Assembly (NCBI RefSeq): GCF_947507565.1
Contig: NC_089193.1
Coordinates: 744,001-808,000 of the forward strand
Direction of reading: 5' to 3'
DNA from: Oscarella lobularis
Lineage: Eukaryota; Porifera; Homoscleromorpha; Homosclerophorida; Oscarellidae
Length of the DNA: 64,000 bases
The notes beneath the pieces were generated by a model. It saw nothing but the letters and a program-made list of their open reading frames with translations, was not told the DNA's origin and searched no databases. The position numbers and the translations under genes were made by a program. Positions 20,854 through 31,292 of this stretch are shown here, in pieces (position 1 is the first letter of the stretch; each line of letters opens with the position of its first letter).

Positions 20854-21737
20854 ATGCAATGCCTTCCTGATGCCAAAAATGTATGCACGCGACCTTGGCT
20901 CAAAAAATTTGAACGCGCAATTAACCCAATGAATGTTATAAGGAGGAGAAGGAGGAGAAAAAGAAAAGATTTGACAGTCAATTACAAACGTATAAATCGC
21001 AGCAAAACACGTCTCCAATTAACGAAAAGGAGACTTCTAACTGCGTAATATTCATTCTAACTGCGTAATATTCATTCTTCCCACCAACCATGGATAGAAC
21101 GTCTGTCACCGAGGTCTCGATTTTTCCGTCTGTTAATTAAAGAGAAAATTGGCGTACTACATTGGTAAGTGTTTACTTCGCTTCGATAGCCGCCATAAAG
21201 CATTCTATCAATTTCTCTTTTTCTTCATTTGCTTTATCGACGCGGGAAGCTTCCAATGGCATTTCTGCCAAAACGAATTCTTATAACTCTAAGGATTGAA
21301 AGTTAGAAGAAGAATGATATAGTTAAGAAATTGAAAACGTGTTATGAAAGAGACTTATTCACTCGTTACTGCAAGCAAACCATACCTTTCGCCGCCTTTC
21401 TGCAAAATTCTTTCACTGCAAAAAAGAAAAAAGTTATATTTAAAGGTAAATTCGTTGTACTTAAATTCCGCGCTGATCTTTTTCAAACAGGTCAGGAGCT
21501 AGCAGATGATATTCTACCTCCTAATAGTAGGTGTTGCTTTTAAGATGTTTTAAATGTAATAAACACGCGAAAATCACTTTGAGTCAATGTTCTTTTATCA
21601 ATAAGTTAACAACATTTTTGTACGCTGAAGCTGATAATTAGATACCAGGTAAAAGTCCTCATGGCGTTTTTATTTTTTGGTGACGTTTTTGTTCCCGTGC
21701 AAGCCGGGCAAGAGCAGACATCTACCTCAAATTTTTC
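20854..21737 (+). repeat. 0.87-kb direct repeat, copy B
   Basis: Second copy of 19139-20007, offset about 1715 bp, with few differences (including a 19-bp local duplication near 21050). The Penelope-type relic starts directly at its end. Confidence 0.85.
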
Positions 21738-22780
21738 AGTTTGAACGTTTCGCCCGTTCGATGCGCGTTCGATATCGTATGGAAATACGCAACGGCTCGA
21801 ATTCGTCGTCGGGAAACAAAGGTCTCGATAAATTTATTGAGAATTTATTCGGATCGCTTCGAGCGATTCCGATTTGTCGACCCACTTCAATTTGTTCGTA
21901 GCCGAACGCAAAGCGCTCAGACCCCTCTCCAAACGTTCGAATATCGTTATCAAGAAAGCGGACAAGGGGGCGAGCATCGTCGTTCATTCGATCAGCGACT
22001 ATCTCGCACGTGGCAATCGACACGTTGACGACGAAAAGACGTACATTCCGCTGTGTATTGACGATCATACGCAAGCAGTAGGCGAGTTCATCAATCGTAC
22101 GATTGACGACTTTGAAAGATCGCCAGCAATCGATCCAATCACTGCTGCCTATCTTTGACACGAAGCGCCGGAAACGATTCGAACCCAATGACTGTACTCT
22201 CTATTAAAACTACAAAAAATCCGTATGGATCTCGGCCAGTCGTAAGCGGAAGTTCTGGGCCGACTGAGGGAATTTCCGACTACGTCGACAGCCCACTACA
22301 ACCGGTTGTGAAGCTAACGTCGAGCTATCTCTGCGATAGTTCGGCATTTGTGCACCACATTGAAATTCAGTGGTATGCGCACGACGTTCTTCTCGTCACG
22401 ATCGACATGTCCGCCCTGCACACGTCGATTCCCCATCAGGAGGGAATTCAAAAGGTGGGAAGAGCGGCCGAGAGGCACTACAGAAATGCTGGCCTACACA
22501 CTCGACAAATTTTCAAATGCTTTCTTCAATACATTCTCAAAATAAATGTATTTACATTTGCTGGTTACAACTACTTACAATGTCATGGCCCCGTCAATGG
22601 GAGCAAAAACGGCCACATGCTCTGCCAATCTCTTCACGGCCGATCGCCATCAAAGAGTTGTCTTCCGTTTGTAGACATGTCGAGCGCGTCGTTGGGCAGC
22701 TCAACAGAAATTTTCTATCCTGCACAGCATTCTTCCGAAAATATGCTTGCTCGAGAAGAAGACGGTGAACCGTACGTTAA
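21738..22780 (+). pseudogene. Penelope-like element reverse transcriptase relic
   Basis: Plus-strand blocks in shifting frames carry RT motifs typical of Penelope-like elements: SNIVIKKADKGASIVV near 21940, SRPVVSGSSGPTEGISDYVD near 22235, DVLLVTIDMSALHTSIPHQE near 22385 and GYNYLQCHG near 22565. After this the frame shifts again and the usual GSKMAP-type region continues in another frame. The catalytic YADD-type block and the GIY-YIG endonuclease were not found, so the copy is truncated and has at least three frame changes. Penelope elements are retroelements related to telomerase RT and often carry hammerhead ribozymes. Confidence 0.85.
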
Positions 22781-23761
22781 AAGATTGGTGAGAGTGTGTT
22801 GTGCTCTTGTGAACATGTGTCCTTCCTTCTGTTGTTCCGCAGGATTAGAATATTCATATAACAGTACACACTTGACGCATGACTCAACTTAACGTATAAA
22901 ACTGTAGCTTAAGTCATTACTTAGCTTTAGGCTTACGCCTGCACGATGGACAGAACCATCGACCTTTCGGTAGGACACCGATGCGAAGACAGTCACAGCG
23001 GTACCTGTCAAATTCATCTAGAGTGCTTGGTGCGTCAGGTTTGACATCCACGTCATTGAAGAGATCGTCACAAGCGTTGCCCCCGTGCGGTGTAGCGAAG
23101 GCTTCGTTGTCAAGAGCTACTCCTTCTTACTGAAACGCCGACATTCTAGCATTGCGCTGCCGCAGAGTAATCATTATCCCACTCCCCAAAAGGCAAAGCG
23201 GTGCTCTGCTTCTCGGATGGCGATCAATGTCGATGATTTTGATCGGGCGTCTATCCGCGCCACAGTTTATGGAATGTACAAAAAGAAGGAATATCCCACT
23301 TTTGACGCACTGCTGATCTAGCCTCGCAAGCCAGGCCCGGCGGCAGGGCGGACTTTCAAATATGCATGCTCTGCTAGCAATGACCAATGGGCCAATAGCG
23401 CGACTGTGTGTATTTTATTAGGACCCGCCCACAGAAAATGGCCTTGGATAAAGTCAATTCGAACAGGATAAGCTCATACTTTCTGACATCCAGACTTCAC
23501 TAAATTTTCTTTCATATGAAATCCACGCGCTTTTTCTCGAGAGGACGTCAATTGAGTCATACTTGTCGAAATTTCGGCTCCCATTCTTAGATAGTAGAGA
23601 TAACGAAGTCTGCTACATTTATGTACACTTTTGTGCTTACGCGTAGCGATCGATACATTCAAAAATCGGCTCTAACGGTCGATAAAAAGCATTTCAGCTT
23701 ACCTTGATACGCGCAGACGCCTCAGCTGTCTTACGCTATGCAAACTGATCTCCCATTCTTT
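22781..23761. other. Mostly unassigned; one exon-like block
   Basis: Near 23220-23321 the plus strand reads INVDDFDRASIRATVYGMY and ends PTFDALLI before TAG. It resembles a short N-terminal block I associate with repeated invertebrate transposon-type genes. It is too short to name. The rest shows no gene. Confidence 0.3.
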
Positions 23762-24892
23762 TACTCCGACCTTCCTTCACCTGGTAAAAGTATAAACAAG
23801 GATAATGAACAAATTCTTATCACCTTCATCCCCTTTTTTCGCAAATCTTTATATTCCCGGTACAGTCTGCTTTCCATATCCGGGAATTTGGATTGCCTAG
23901 AGAACTTCATCCTCTTGTTTCATTTACGGCTCTGAAGCAGGCTCTCGTTCATCGTGATCCATTGTTTCACCGTTCGGTTGTTCAGGGAAAAGCGTTTGCA
24001 GGTTTGATACAAGTTCCTGCCATTAGCTTCGAAGAACTGGACAACTTTCAACTTCGCTTGCCTCGTGCAGCTCTTTCTGCGAACCACACCATCGCAACTC
24101 GAAGTCTGTCCACCTTCCACCTGAGACAATTCAGGTACCGTTACGAAACAATTAACGAGACTGCGCGTTAGACGACGGTCCAGCATCTGACTTCCCGATA
24201 CAAACGTACAGTAAACAGTGCATGAGAAGATTGGCGGCGCTTAACAAAAATTTGAAAAAAACATCAGATGAATGGGCTGTCACCGAAAAAGTGGTCCGCC
24301 CGAAAAGAGGTCCCCCGGACTGCTGTTCGTACCTTCGAAAAGTGGTCCTGCCTCCCGAAAAGTGGCTCTGCCTACGTTAAAGTGGTCCGGCCTACCGAAA
24401 GCTTAAAATAATAATACATTTACGCACAGACGTCTTCCTTGCGACTTCGAAAGACACTAATAGATCAACCAAAGTACCAAAGCACTGCCCATGCGCATTC
24501 GCTCCAACAAACAAAGTACATGTCCGCCGCCACATCTTCAATGCAAGGTTTTCTTCCTACGCTTAGTTATGCAAATGAGAACGAGGCGATTCAATGCAAA
24601 TGAGCTTTGAGCCAACGTAATTAGCCCTTTTTGTCGCATTTAGACGTTTCCTCTTTCGAGTCTTCCCAGAACGACACGATCGACTTTGTTCGCAGTGCTT
24701 ATAACTATTTGCGCCGGAAAGTGTATCCTGCTGGCTGCTCTTTCGCCGTCAAACGGTCAATTCAACGAAAAGCGTCGAAATTCATTGTTAAGGACGGGGT
24801 CTTGTACGTCAACAAGAAAAAAATCTGGAGTGAGGGGTTATTGAATATCTTTGAAAATTCGTCATCTTGTTTAATTCGTTAAGTACGTCGAA
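23762..24892 (+). repeat. 1.1-kb dispersed repeat, copy A
   Basis: Strongly similar to 40711-41853. It includes the helix-turn-helix relic on the minus strand, a tandem block of about 21-bp units (gaaaagtggtcctgcct type, 24275-24400) and the start of the integrase relic. In this copy the integrase continues beyond 24892. Confidence 0.8.
23920..24186 (-). pseudogene. Pogo-like helix-turn-helix relic
   Basis: The minus strand reads RKSCTRQAKLKVVQFFEANG then RNLYQTCKRFSLNNRTVKQW. This is the DNA-binding helix-turn-helix pattern found at the start of pogo/Tigger-type transposases and related proteins. No DDE domain follows, so it is a fragment. It is carried in both copies of the dispersed repeat. 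Confidence 0.65.
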
Positions 24893-25822
24893 CTGCGCTA
24901 TATATTCGAGAAAGACGAGAGCAAAAAATCTTGGAGGCGTGTCACAGCCATCCTATGGCTGGCCACTCTGGGATCGAAAAAACGCTGTGAAAAATCATTC
25001 AGAGCTTCTTGTTGGAAGGCGTTGTTGCTGACGTCAAATCTTATGTAGGTTTCTGAAATTAAGTACACTTTTTTATATACCTACCCTGTCTTAGTTCGTT
25101 TGTACGACATGTACCAGAGGGTCAACAGGAAGCAAGAGGTCAAAAAAACAGCTCTACATCCTGTTACGGTAAGGTTTCCGTGGCATAAAGTTGGTATCGA
25201 CTTGGTCACCGTTCCGGAAACATCTGAAATAGGAAATAAGTACATCCTAACAGTCGTCGATTACTTCACGAAATTCGCTCAAGCGCGACCCGCGAAAGAC
25301 GAAAAAGCAGACACGGTTGCAAAGTGTCTTTGCGATACAAGCGCTAAATACGATTATATAAGAATATCATTATATGTATAACTATATGAACATGTCTACA
25401 TATAGATAGACATATAAATAGATAGATAGATATTACATCCTGTGACTGCATGTAGATCTTCTTGACGTTTGGCATACCACACGTTCTTGTGTCGGACCAT
25501 GGCAAAGAGTTTCGGAATGCTCTAATGGAGCAGGTGACAGAAACGTTCCAAATTGATCGAATTTTTACCAGCCCGTATCATTACCTGAAATGCGTCATTC
25601 AAATCTCAATAAGGCGCGTTGTACAAACAGGAAAATGGGTTGGTAGAAAGACAAAACCAGACACTGAAGAACACTATTTTGAAAATGATGGACGGCGAAA
25701 AGGACATGTGGGACGACTTGGTACCAATGGCAGTTTATGCCTGCAATAACGCAAATCATGCCTCGACCCTCACCACACCTTTTGAATTGATGTACGGCCG
25801 CCCGGCAAAAAACACCTGCTGA
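24631..25822 (+). pseudogene. Gypsy-type integrase with introns (Ginger/GIN-like relic)
   Basis: Blocks in order: AYNYLRRKVYPAG and GVLYVNKKK; a zinc-binding HHCC start (ACHSHPMAGHSGIEKT) with a TGA after it; RLYDMYQRVNRK, where the usual Cys pair has become Tyr twice; the catalytic core (HKVGIDLVTVPE, LTVVDYFTKFAQARP), VLVSDHGKEF and NGLVERQNQTLKN, then YACNNANHAST and ELMYGRP. Two intervening stretches (about 25049-25094 and 25345-25455) look like introns, which a retrotransposon should lack. That favours a Ginger-type DNA transposon or a GIN-derived gene. It is inactivated by the stop, the lost cysteines and a frame change near 25600. Confidence 0.8.
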
Positions 25823-25909
25823 CCTATAAATGGAGTTTTAGTCCCTAATGGCCAATACACCGACCAACGGCTGGATTAGGGTTCGCATTTGGGGGCGTTG
25901 TGAAAAGAG

Positions 25910-26005
25910 ATGCATCGCGAGTGCTGGGAGGAGTTTTGGCGGGTGAGGCGGAAAAGTGCGCTCTTGTGCCCGAATTGTCGACAAAGAATAGGTAGTTTAG
26001 GTTAG
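25910..26005 (+). pseudogene. RING-like zinc finger fragment, left of the NUMT
   Basis: Reads MHRECWEEFWRVRRKSALLC then PNCRQRIGSLG before TAG, the second half of a RING-type finger (His-x2-Cys then Cys-x2-Cys). The upstream Cys pair is out of frame. A related copy lies at 37048-37208, on the other side of the mitochondrial block. Confidence 0.6.
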
Positions 26006-26069
26006 GTTAGTAAAAATATAATGCGACTGTCGTCGTTAGTTTTTTTGAGTAGAACCACACGACGTCGTA

Positions 26070-26339
26070 TTGCGGCCATTGAAGATTGTGTCGAGATATC
26101 GCCCGCGTGGAGGCGACGTCGCACAGGCAATTTGCATGGAGCGCAGGCGTCTGAGTGCCGTGCTCGACGCTGACTTGGGAGCAATTTCCTACTTGCGAGA
26201 GGCCGTGGTTTGTCTGCGGGAGGAGATTCGCCGGAGCGAGAATCGGATCGACTATTATGAAGCGCTATTGGGTTTTCTTCGCGCGCAGCCAAATATGCAT
26301 GGTTTTTTCTTGGGTTCATTTTTTGCGTTGAGAGAATAA
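26070..26339 (+). CDS. Hypothetical protein, possible coiled coil
   Basis: An 89-aa open frame ending at 26339. Its middle (LREAVVCLREEIRRSENRID) has a heptad-like pattern suggesting a short coiled coil. It may belong with the RING-like fragment just upstream. No family recognised; it could be chance. Confidence 0.3.
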   Translation: MRPLKIVSRYRPRGGDVAQAICMERRRLSAVLDADLGAISYLREAVVCLREEIRRSENRIDYYEALLGFLRAQPNMHGFFLGSFFALRE

Positions 26340-26728
26340 AAGACATGGTTTGATTGCAATGTTGATCGAGGGTGAACGAGGTGGCGTGACGTACGTCTGT
26401 AGCAGACCCTTCGATACGTCTAGCGAGTGTAGACTTGCGTGGGTGGTTAACGGTTGCGTGCGGCGAATATATAGCGCCGCGATTTGCAGATTTCATGATC
26501 GCGGAACGAAGAGAGGTGCACTGGACTCGATCGTCAAAAAGCGTTCAGCCTGTTGTTTATACGGGCTTGTCTGTTTATTGTTCATTGGCCGTTGTTTCGC
26601 ACGTGACATAGAGGGCGTACACACACGTCAGTGTGTATTGTCCGTCATTCTTCCCGAAGTCATGTCGCTGTGCCGCATCTGCCTCTTTGATATTCCCATG
26701 AACGGCGTCTTTTTAACTCTGCTCCTAA
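26340..26728. other. Unassigned nuclear DNA before the NUMT
   Basis: No gene recognised. The junction with mitochondrial sequence lies at or just before 26729. Confidence 0.4.
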
Positions 26729-27259
26729 CTAATGAGTTAAAACTATAGCTCCTATCATTGCTACTAATAATATAAAGCTTGCGATGAAAAATAAATAATA
26801 ATAATCTGTGTATAATATTCGCCCTAAGACTTCTATATTTGAGGATTTTATTATTTCTATAGAGGCATCTCATGCGTCAACTCCTCCTTTTAAGCATTCG
26901 TGATCTATGTCTCGATAATTATATGCAGTGGCTTCTCTTCCCATAATTAAAACTTCAAATAATAAAAGAACTCCTATTCCAGAGCCAATTGGAATATAAT
27001 TTGACATATCCCCGCCCCCCTCAAGGTCAGTAAGATTTAGCATCATAATTACAAACAAAAATAATATCGCAATTGCTCCCACATAAACGATTAAAAATAT
27101 TAATGCTATAAAGTCAATACCTAATAAAATAAATAGGGCTGAAGCGCCCAAAAATACCACTATTAACCAAAACACTGAATGTATTGGATTAAGTGCTGAG
27201 ATTACCATTATCCCAGATATTATAACACCTAATGCAAATATATAAAATAACCCTTCCAC
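26729..27259 (-). pseudogene. nad6: NUMT nad6 (NADH dehydrogenase subunit 6), full length
   Basis: From GTG at 27259-27257 (EGLFYIFALGVIISGIMV) to TAG at 26731-26729. With TGA as Trp it stays open throughout: after CLKGGVDA comes W, then DASIEIIK and a last membrane segment ending VLTH. The membrane-rich pattern and SALNPIHSVFWLIVVF block are typical of ND6, a complex I membrane subunit. This is the least damaged large gene of the block. In the nucleus it cannot be translated correctly because TGA is a stop. Confidence 0.88.
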
Positions 27260-27263
27260 TGTA

Positions 27264-27332
27264 CTCCCAAGGAGAATTGAACCCCTGTTTTTTAGTTGAA
27301 AACCAAATGTCCTGACCACTAGACGATGGGAG
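27264..27332 (-). tRNA. trnE: NUMT trnE(TTC)
   Basis: Cloverleaf on the minus strand with acceptor ctccca and loop ttttcaa, anticodon TTC. Sits between nad6 and trnH. Confidence 0.8.
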
Positions 27333-27333
27333 C

Positions 27334-27408
27334 GGGTGAAAGAAGAGACTTGAACTCTCGGTCTTAGGTCCCACAAACCCACGCTTTACCGACTAAGCTA
27401 CTTCCACC
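27334..27408 (-). tRNA. trnH: NUMT trnH(GTG)
   Basis: Minus-strand cloverleaf with loop ttgtggg, anticodon GTG, and acceptor ggtggaag paired with ctttcacc. Confidence 0.75.
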
Positions 27409-28808
27409 GGTCTACCACACTTTATCATGTGTGGCTTTCTTGGAATATAATAGTACTTTTTACTGTGTCTATTATGGCAGAAGGATATATTCCCATTAAA
27501 ATTGTTAATGCCACTAATGGCAGCAGAGTATAAAATTCTCGTCTATTTACATCTCTAGAAAAGATAATGTAATTAGATTAATTACCAAAACACACCCTAT
27601 TATATAAATAAAGAGAATATGCTGCACCTAAAACCATACCTAGAGAGGCTAATACACCAACTATAATACTATATTCAAATGCGGCTAATAACGATAAAAA
27701 CTCTCCCACAAAATTACAACTTAAAGGTACTGCTATATTAGCTAAAGTCATTAACAACATTATTGTGGCAAAAATTGGCATTGTAATTGTCATACCACGA
27801 TAGTATTTAATAAGACGAGTATGATGCCGTTCGTATAAAAGAGTTACAATTATAAATAATGAAGAACTTACAAGACCGTGAGCTAACATTAAAAAAATTG
27901 CTGCAACTAGCCCTTGAATTGTGTGTGTAAATATCCCTAAAGTAACTAAGCCCATATGGGCAACTGAGGAATAAGCAATTAGCCTTTTAAAGTCTACTTG
28001 TCTGCAAGTTGTTAAACTTCCATAAATCACAGCAAGCAAGCTTAATGTTAATATTAAAGGGGCAAAGTATTCTGAAGCCTCAGGTAATATTGGTCAGGAA
28101 AATCTTATAAAACCATATCCCCTATTTTTAATAAAACTCCAGCTAACATTACTGAACCAGCACATGGAGCTTTAACATGAGCTTGAGGTAGTCAAATATG
28201 AAATGGGATCTTAGGTATTTTAATAGCTAAACTTACAAAAAAGCCCATAAACACTCATTTTTGGGTTTCGCCATTAAGTCGAAGTCCACACAATGTTTGA
28301 TAATCTTTCGTCTCTGTATTACTATATAAGACAAATATTCCTAATAACATAAACACAGAACCGATTAAAGTGTAAAAGAAGAAATAATATGAGGCTAAGA
28401 CTTTTTCTTCTCTTGCCCCTCATATGCCTATGATTAAAAGCATTGGTATTAGTATTCCCTCAAATAATATTTAAAATAATAATAAATCTAATGCAGTAAA
28501 AACACCCATTAATAAAATTTCTAAAAATATTAAACATAATAAAAACTCTTTAAGAAGGAATTTTATAGAGTTTCAGCTGATTAATATACATATTGGAATT
28601 AATAGTGCTGTTAAAATTATAAAAAATATAGATATACCATCAACTGCAAAAACAACCATTCCACTAGATCATAGATCAGTTGTGCTACTTATCCATTCTA
28701 TTATTTGAGTTGCTTGAAATTGGCCCTCGCCGTCAAATGAGATTCATAGTATTATTGTAGCAGTTAATGTGGCTAAAGTTCACTGTAAAGCTGCAAGCTT
28801 TAATTTAA

Positions 28809-29340
28809 CGAAGTGGATATTGGTCCGGCAGCCGGACCATTATCATTACGCCTATTGGTCCGGCAGTCTAGCATTATAAAGACCTGCGATAACGCCCCGT
28901 TTCCAGGGTTGCCGCGATGGCTCAACGGGCAGGGGGGGGGTGCTGGGAGGACCGGATGCATGAACCACGGGGCACGTGACGGTTCTCGGGTTCGAATCCC
29001 GAAGCGTTCTCGTTTTTTTTTCTTTTCTTTTTTTCTTTTTCTTTTTTTCTCCGTACCCAACCGGCAATATACGATCACCCGCGACTGTGGCTTAACCGCC
29101 CGTAGCATGGTGGTTCCAGGGGGGGCGAAGCCCCCCTCTGCGACCTATGCTCATTGGGGCGGTTAAGCCCGGAGCGGGGCCGCCACCGATACCAGTAAGG
29201 TTTAGGGTTAGGATTGGGTTAGGTACAAGAAGAAAACGCTTTTTAAGCTAGGTTAGGTACATGCTGGGGACACGTACGCTAACTGCCGGACCAATAGCCG
29301 TAATGATATTGGTCCGGCTGCCGGACCAATATCCACGCCG
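28809..29340. mobile_element. MITE with 9-bp TSD inside nad4
   Basis: A 532-bp element flanked by perfect 9-bp duplications ttaatttaa (28800-28808 and 29341-29349). Terminal inverted repeats of about 55 bp include gtggatattggtccggcagc and a second ggtccggcag motif. A 9-bp TSD is characteristic of Mutator-type elements. It has no transposase. Its interior is a SINE copy. Confidence 0.88.
28910..29255 (+). mobile_element. tRNA-derived SINE, copy 2, inside the MITE
   Basis: Box A (tggctcaacgggc) and box B (gggttcgaatcccg) on the plus strand. The pyrimidine stretch, the gggggcgaagccccc hairpin and the telomere-like tail all match the SINE at 16960-17335 in reverse orientation. It was either captured by, or inserted into, the MITE before the MITE moved into nad4. 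Confidence 0.78.
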
Positions 29341-29468
29341 TTAATTTAATACTATTTTCTCTTGGTATAAACATCACGTGTAACGCCCCAATTAAGAGCA
29401 ATGTAAATATTAATCCTAACATCTTTTTATCTCTCATAGCTTAAAATGTGTCCTACTTAATAAAATTT

Positions 29469-29540
29469 CAGGGAAATGGGACTTGAACCCATAACCTTCT
29501 ACTCCCAAAGCAGATAATCCACCAATTAATCTATTCCCTG
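29469..29540 (-). tRNA. trnP: NUMT trnP(TGG)
   Basis: 72-nt cloverleaf, acceptor cagggaa paired with ttccctg, loop tttggga, anticodon TGG. Confidence 0.85.
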
Positions 29541-29548
29541 ATGTAAAC

Positions 29549-29633
29549 GACGAGAATGGGATTTGAACCCATGGACCTATAAGATGGTCACAGTTTAGCA
29601 AACTGTCGCTTTACCTGACTCAGCCATCTCATC
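29549..29633 (-). tRNA. trnS1: NUMT trnS(GCT)
   Basis: 85 nt with the long variable arm of tRNA-Ser and loop ttgctaa, anticodon GCT. Acceptor gatgaga pairs with tctcgtc. Confidence 0.85.
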
Positions 29634-29690
29634 TAACAAGGAGGCTCATTGAGCTCCTAAATTACAAAAGATATTAAGCATTCTTTATTA

Positions 29691-29966
<276 letters not shown>

Positions 29967-29993
29967 TTAGTTAATTCGATCATAAATTTTCTA

Positions 29994-30065
29994 GCCTTTA
30001 GTAGGAATTTAACCCACACTATTTTACTTACAAGGTAAATGCTCTACCAATTGAGCTATAAAGGC
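29994..30065 (-). tRNA. trnT: NUMT trnT(TGT), copy 1
   Basis: 72-nt cloverleaf, acceptor gcctttat paired with a near-complement, loop cttgtaa, anticodon TGT. A near-identical copy is at 36049-36120. Two T-arm/variable positions differ. Confidence 0.82.
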
Positions 30066-30775
30066 AACACTTTCCAGTACCGCAGCTATGTTACGACTTA
30101 CTCATCCTCGTCAAACTTCCGTGATATTAAGCAGGCTTCTATAAAATATTGACCTTAAACATTGTAGTTTATGCCCTAAATTTATAGGCCCTTTTAACAC
30201 TTTGGGAGCATCCAACTGGGATGAGGTGACGGGCGATTTGTACGAACACTAGAGCCACATTCACCGGAACGCTCTACTTTCCGATTACTATTAAATCTAA
30301 CTTCAGAGGGTCATTTCAGGCCTACTTCCGTGTTTATACTTTAGGACTTCTTTGTTGTTTCCTTTGTATATAACAGTGTAGCGCATATGTAGCCCAAAAC
30401 ATTAGGATCATAAGGACCTGACGTCGACCTCATTTTAGATTGCCCAGCTCCACATAAAATAATTCATGCGAGGTCTGCAATAACTAATAAGGGTTGCGTT
30501 CGTTCTATTGATTTCACAACACGAACTGACGACGGCTATGCAATACCTGTAAATAATAGTCATTTAGACACCAGACTAATTAGTTCGTAATTTTAATTAT
30601 GCAAGTTTTGGTAAGGTTACTCGCGTAATGTCGAATTAAACTACACGCTCCTCCAATTGGAATAGTGAACCGCCAATTTTTTTGAATTTTAATCTTGCGA
30701 TCGTACTCTTCAGGCGGAGTGATCTCGAGTTTTCTATGACATAAGCTACATCTCACACTCATAGTTTACAGTGTA

Positions 30776-30807
<32 letters not shown>

Positions 30808-31292
30808 TACACTTTCGTGTTTCAGCGTTAGTTTTTTTAGTAAATCGCCTTCGCCTCTGGTATTCCATTTTATATAAAAGCATTCTACCGCTACATAAAA
30901 GTTATATCTACCTGAATTAACTCAATTAGCGCCTACACACCCTTTACGCCTGTTTCCCGACAAAGACTTAGACCTTACGTATAACCGCGTCTGCTGGCAC
31001 GTATATTTGACGGTCTATATATGCGACATCTCTGTGTCATACTTTCGTATATTGCACAATATTCTCTACTGCTGCCTCTTTTTGAGTCTCCCCCTTGTTT
31101 CAGTGACAGTGTGGCCTTTCAGCTACGCATCTTCGGCAAGGCTGGCTTTTGTCCCGCCTTCTACCTAAAGGCCGATGCACACTAGCGACGTAACGTAACG
31201 TAACGTAACGTAATGTGACGTCACAATTACGCAACGTAACGCAACGTAACGCAACGTAAGGGCATTCACACTTGCTAATTGAACAATTGACA

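Larger units (their letters stand above)
27422..29437 (-). pseudogene. nad4: NUMT nad4, interrupted by a MITE
   Basis: ND4 of complex I, about 492 codons. It starts at ATG 29437-29435 (MRDKKMLGLIFTLLL) and stops at TAA 27424-27422. Recognisable blocks are PQAHVKAPCAGSVMLAG and RQVDFKRLIAYSSVAHMG. Three lesions are visible. A 532-bp MITE splits the N-terminal part (28809-29340). One G is missing from the G-run near 28120, so LLKIGGYG shifts frame. An in-frame TAA at about 27575 follows VCFGN. Without the insert and one TSD copy the length is 1475 nt, one base short of a multiple of three, in agreement with the deletion. Confidence 0.9.

Noticed and set aside
21736-22188. 150-aa minus-strand frame opposite the Penelope relic
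   Set aside because: It is antisense to recognisable RT motifs on the plus strand.
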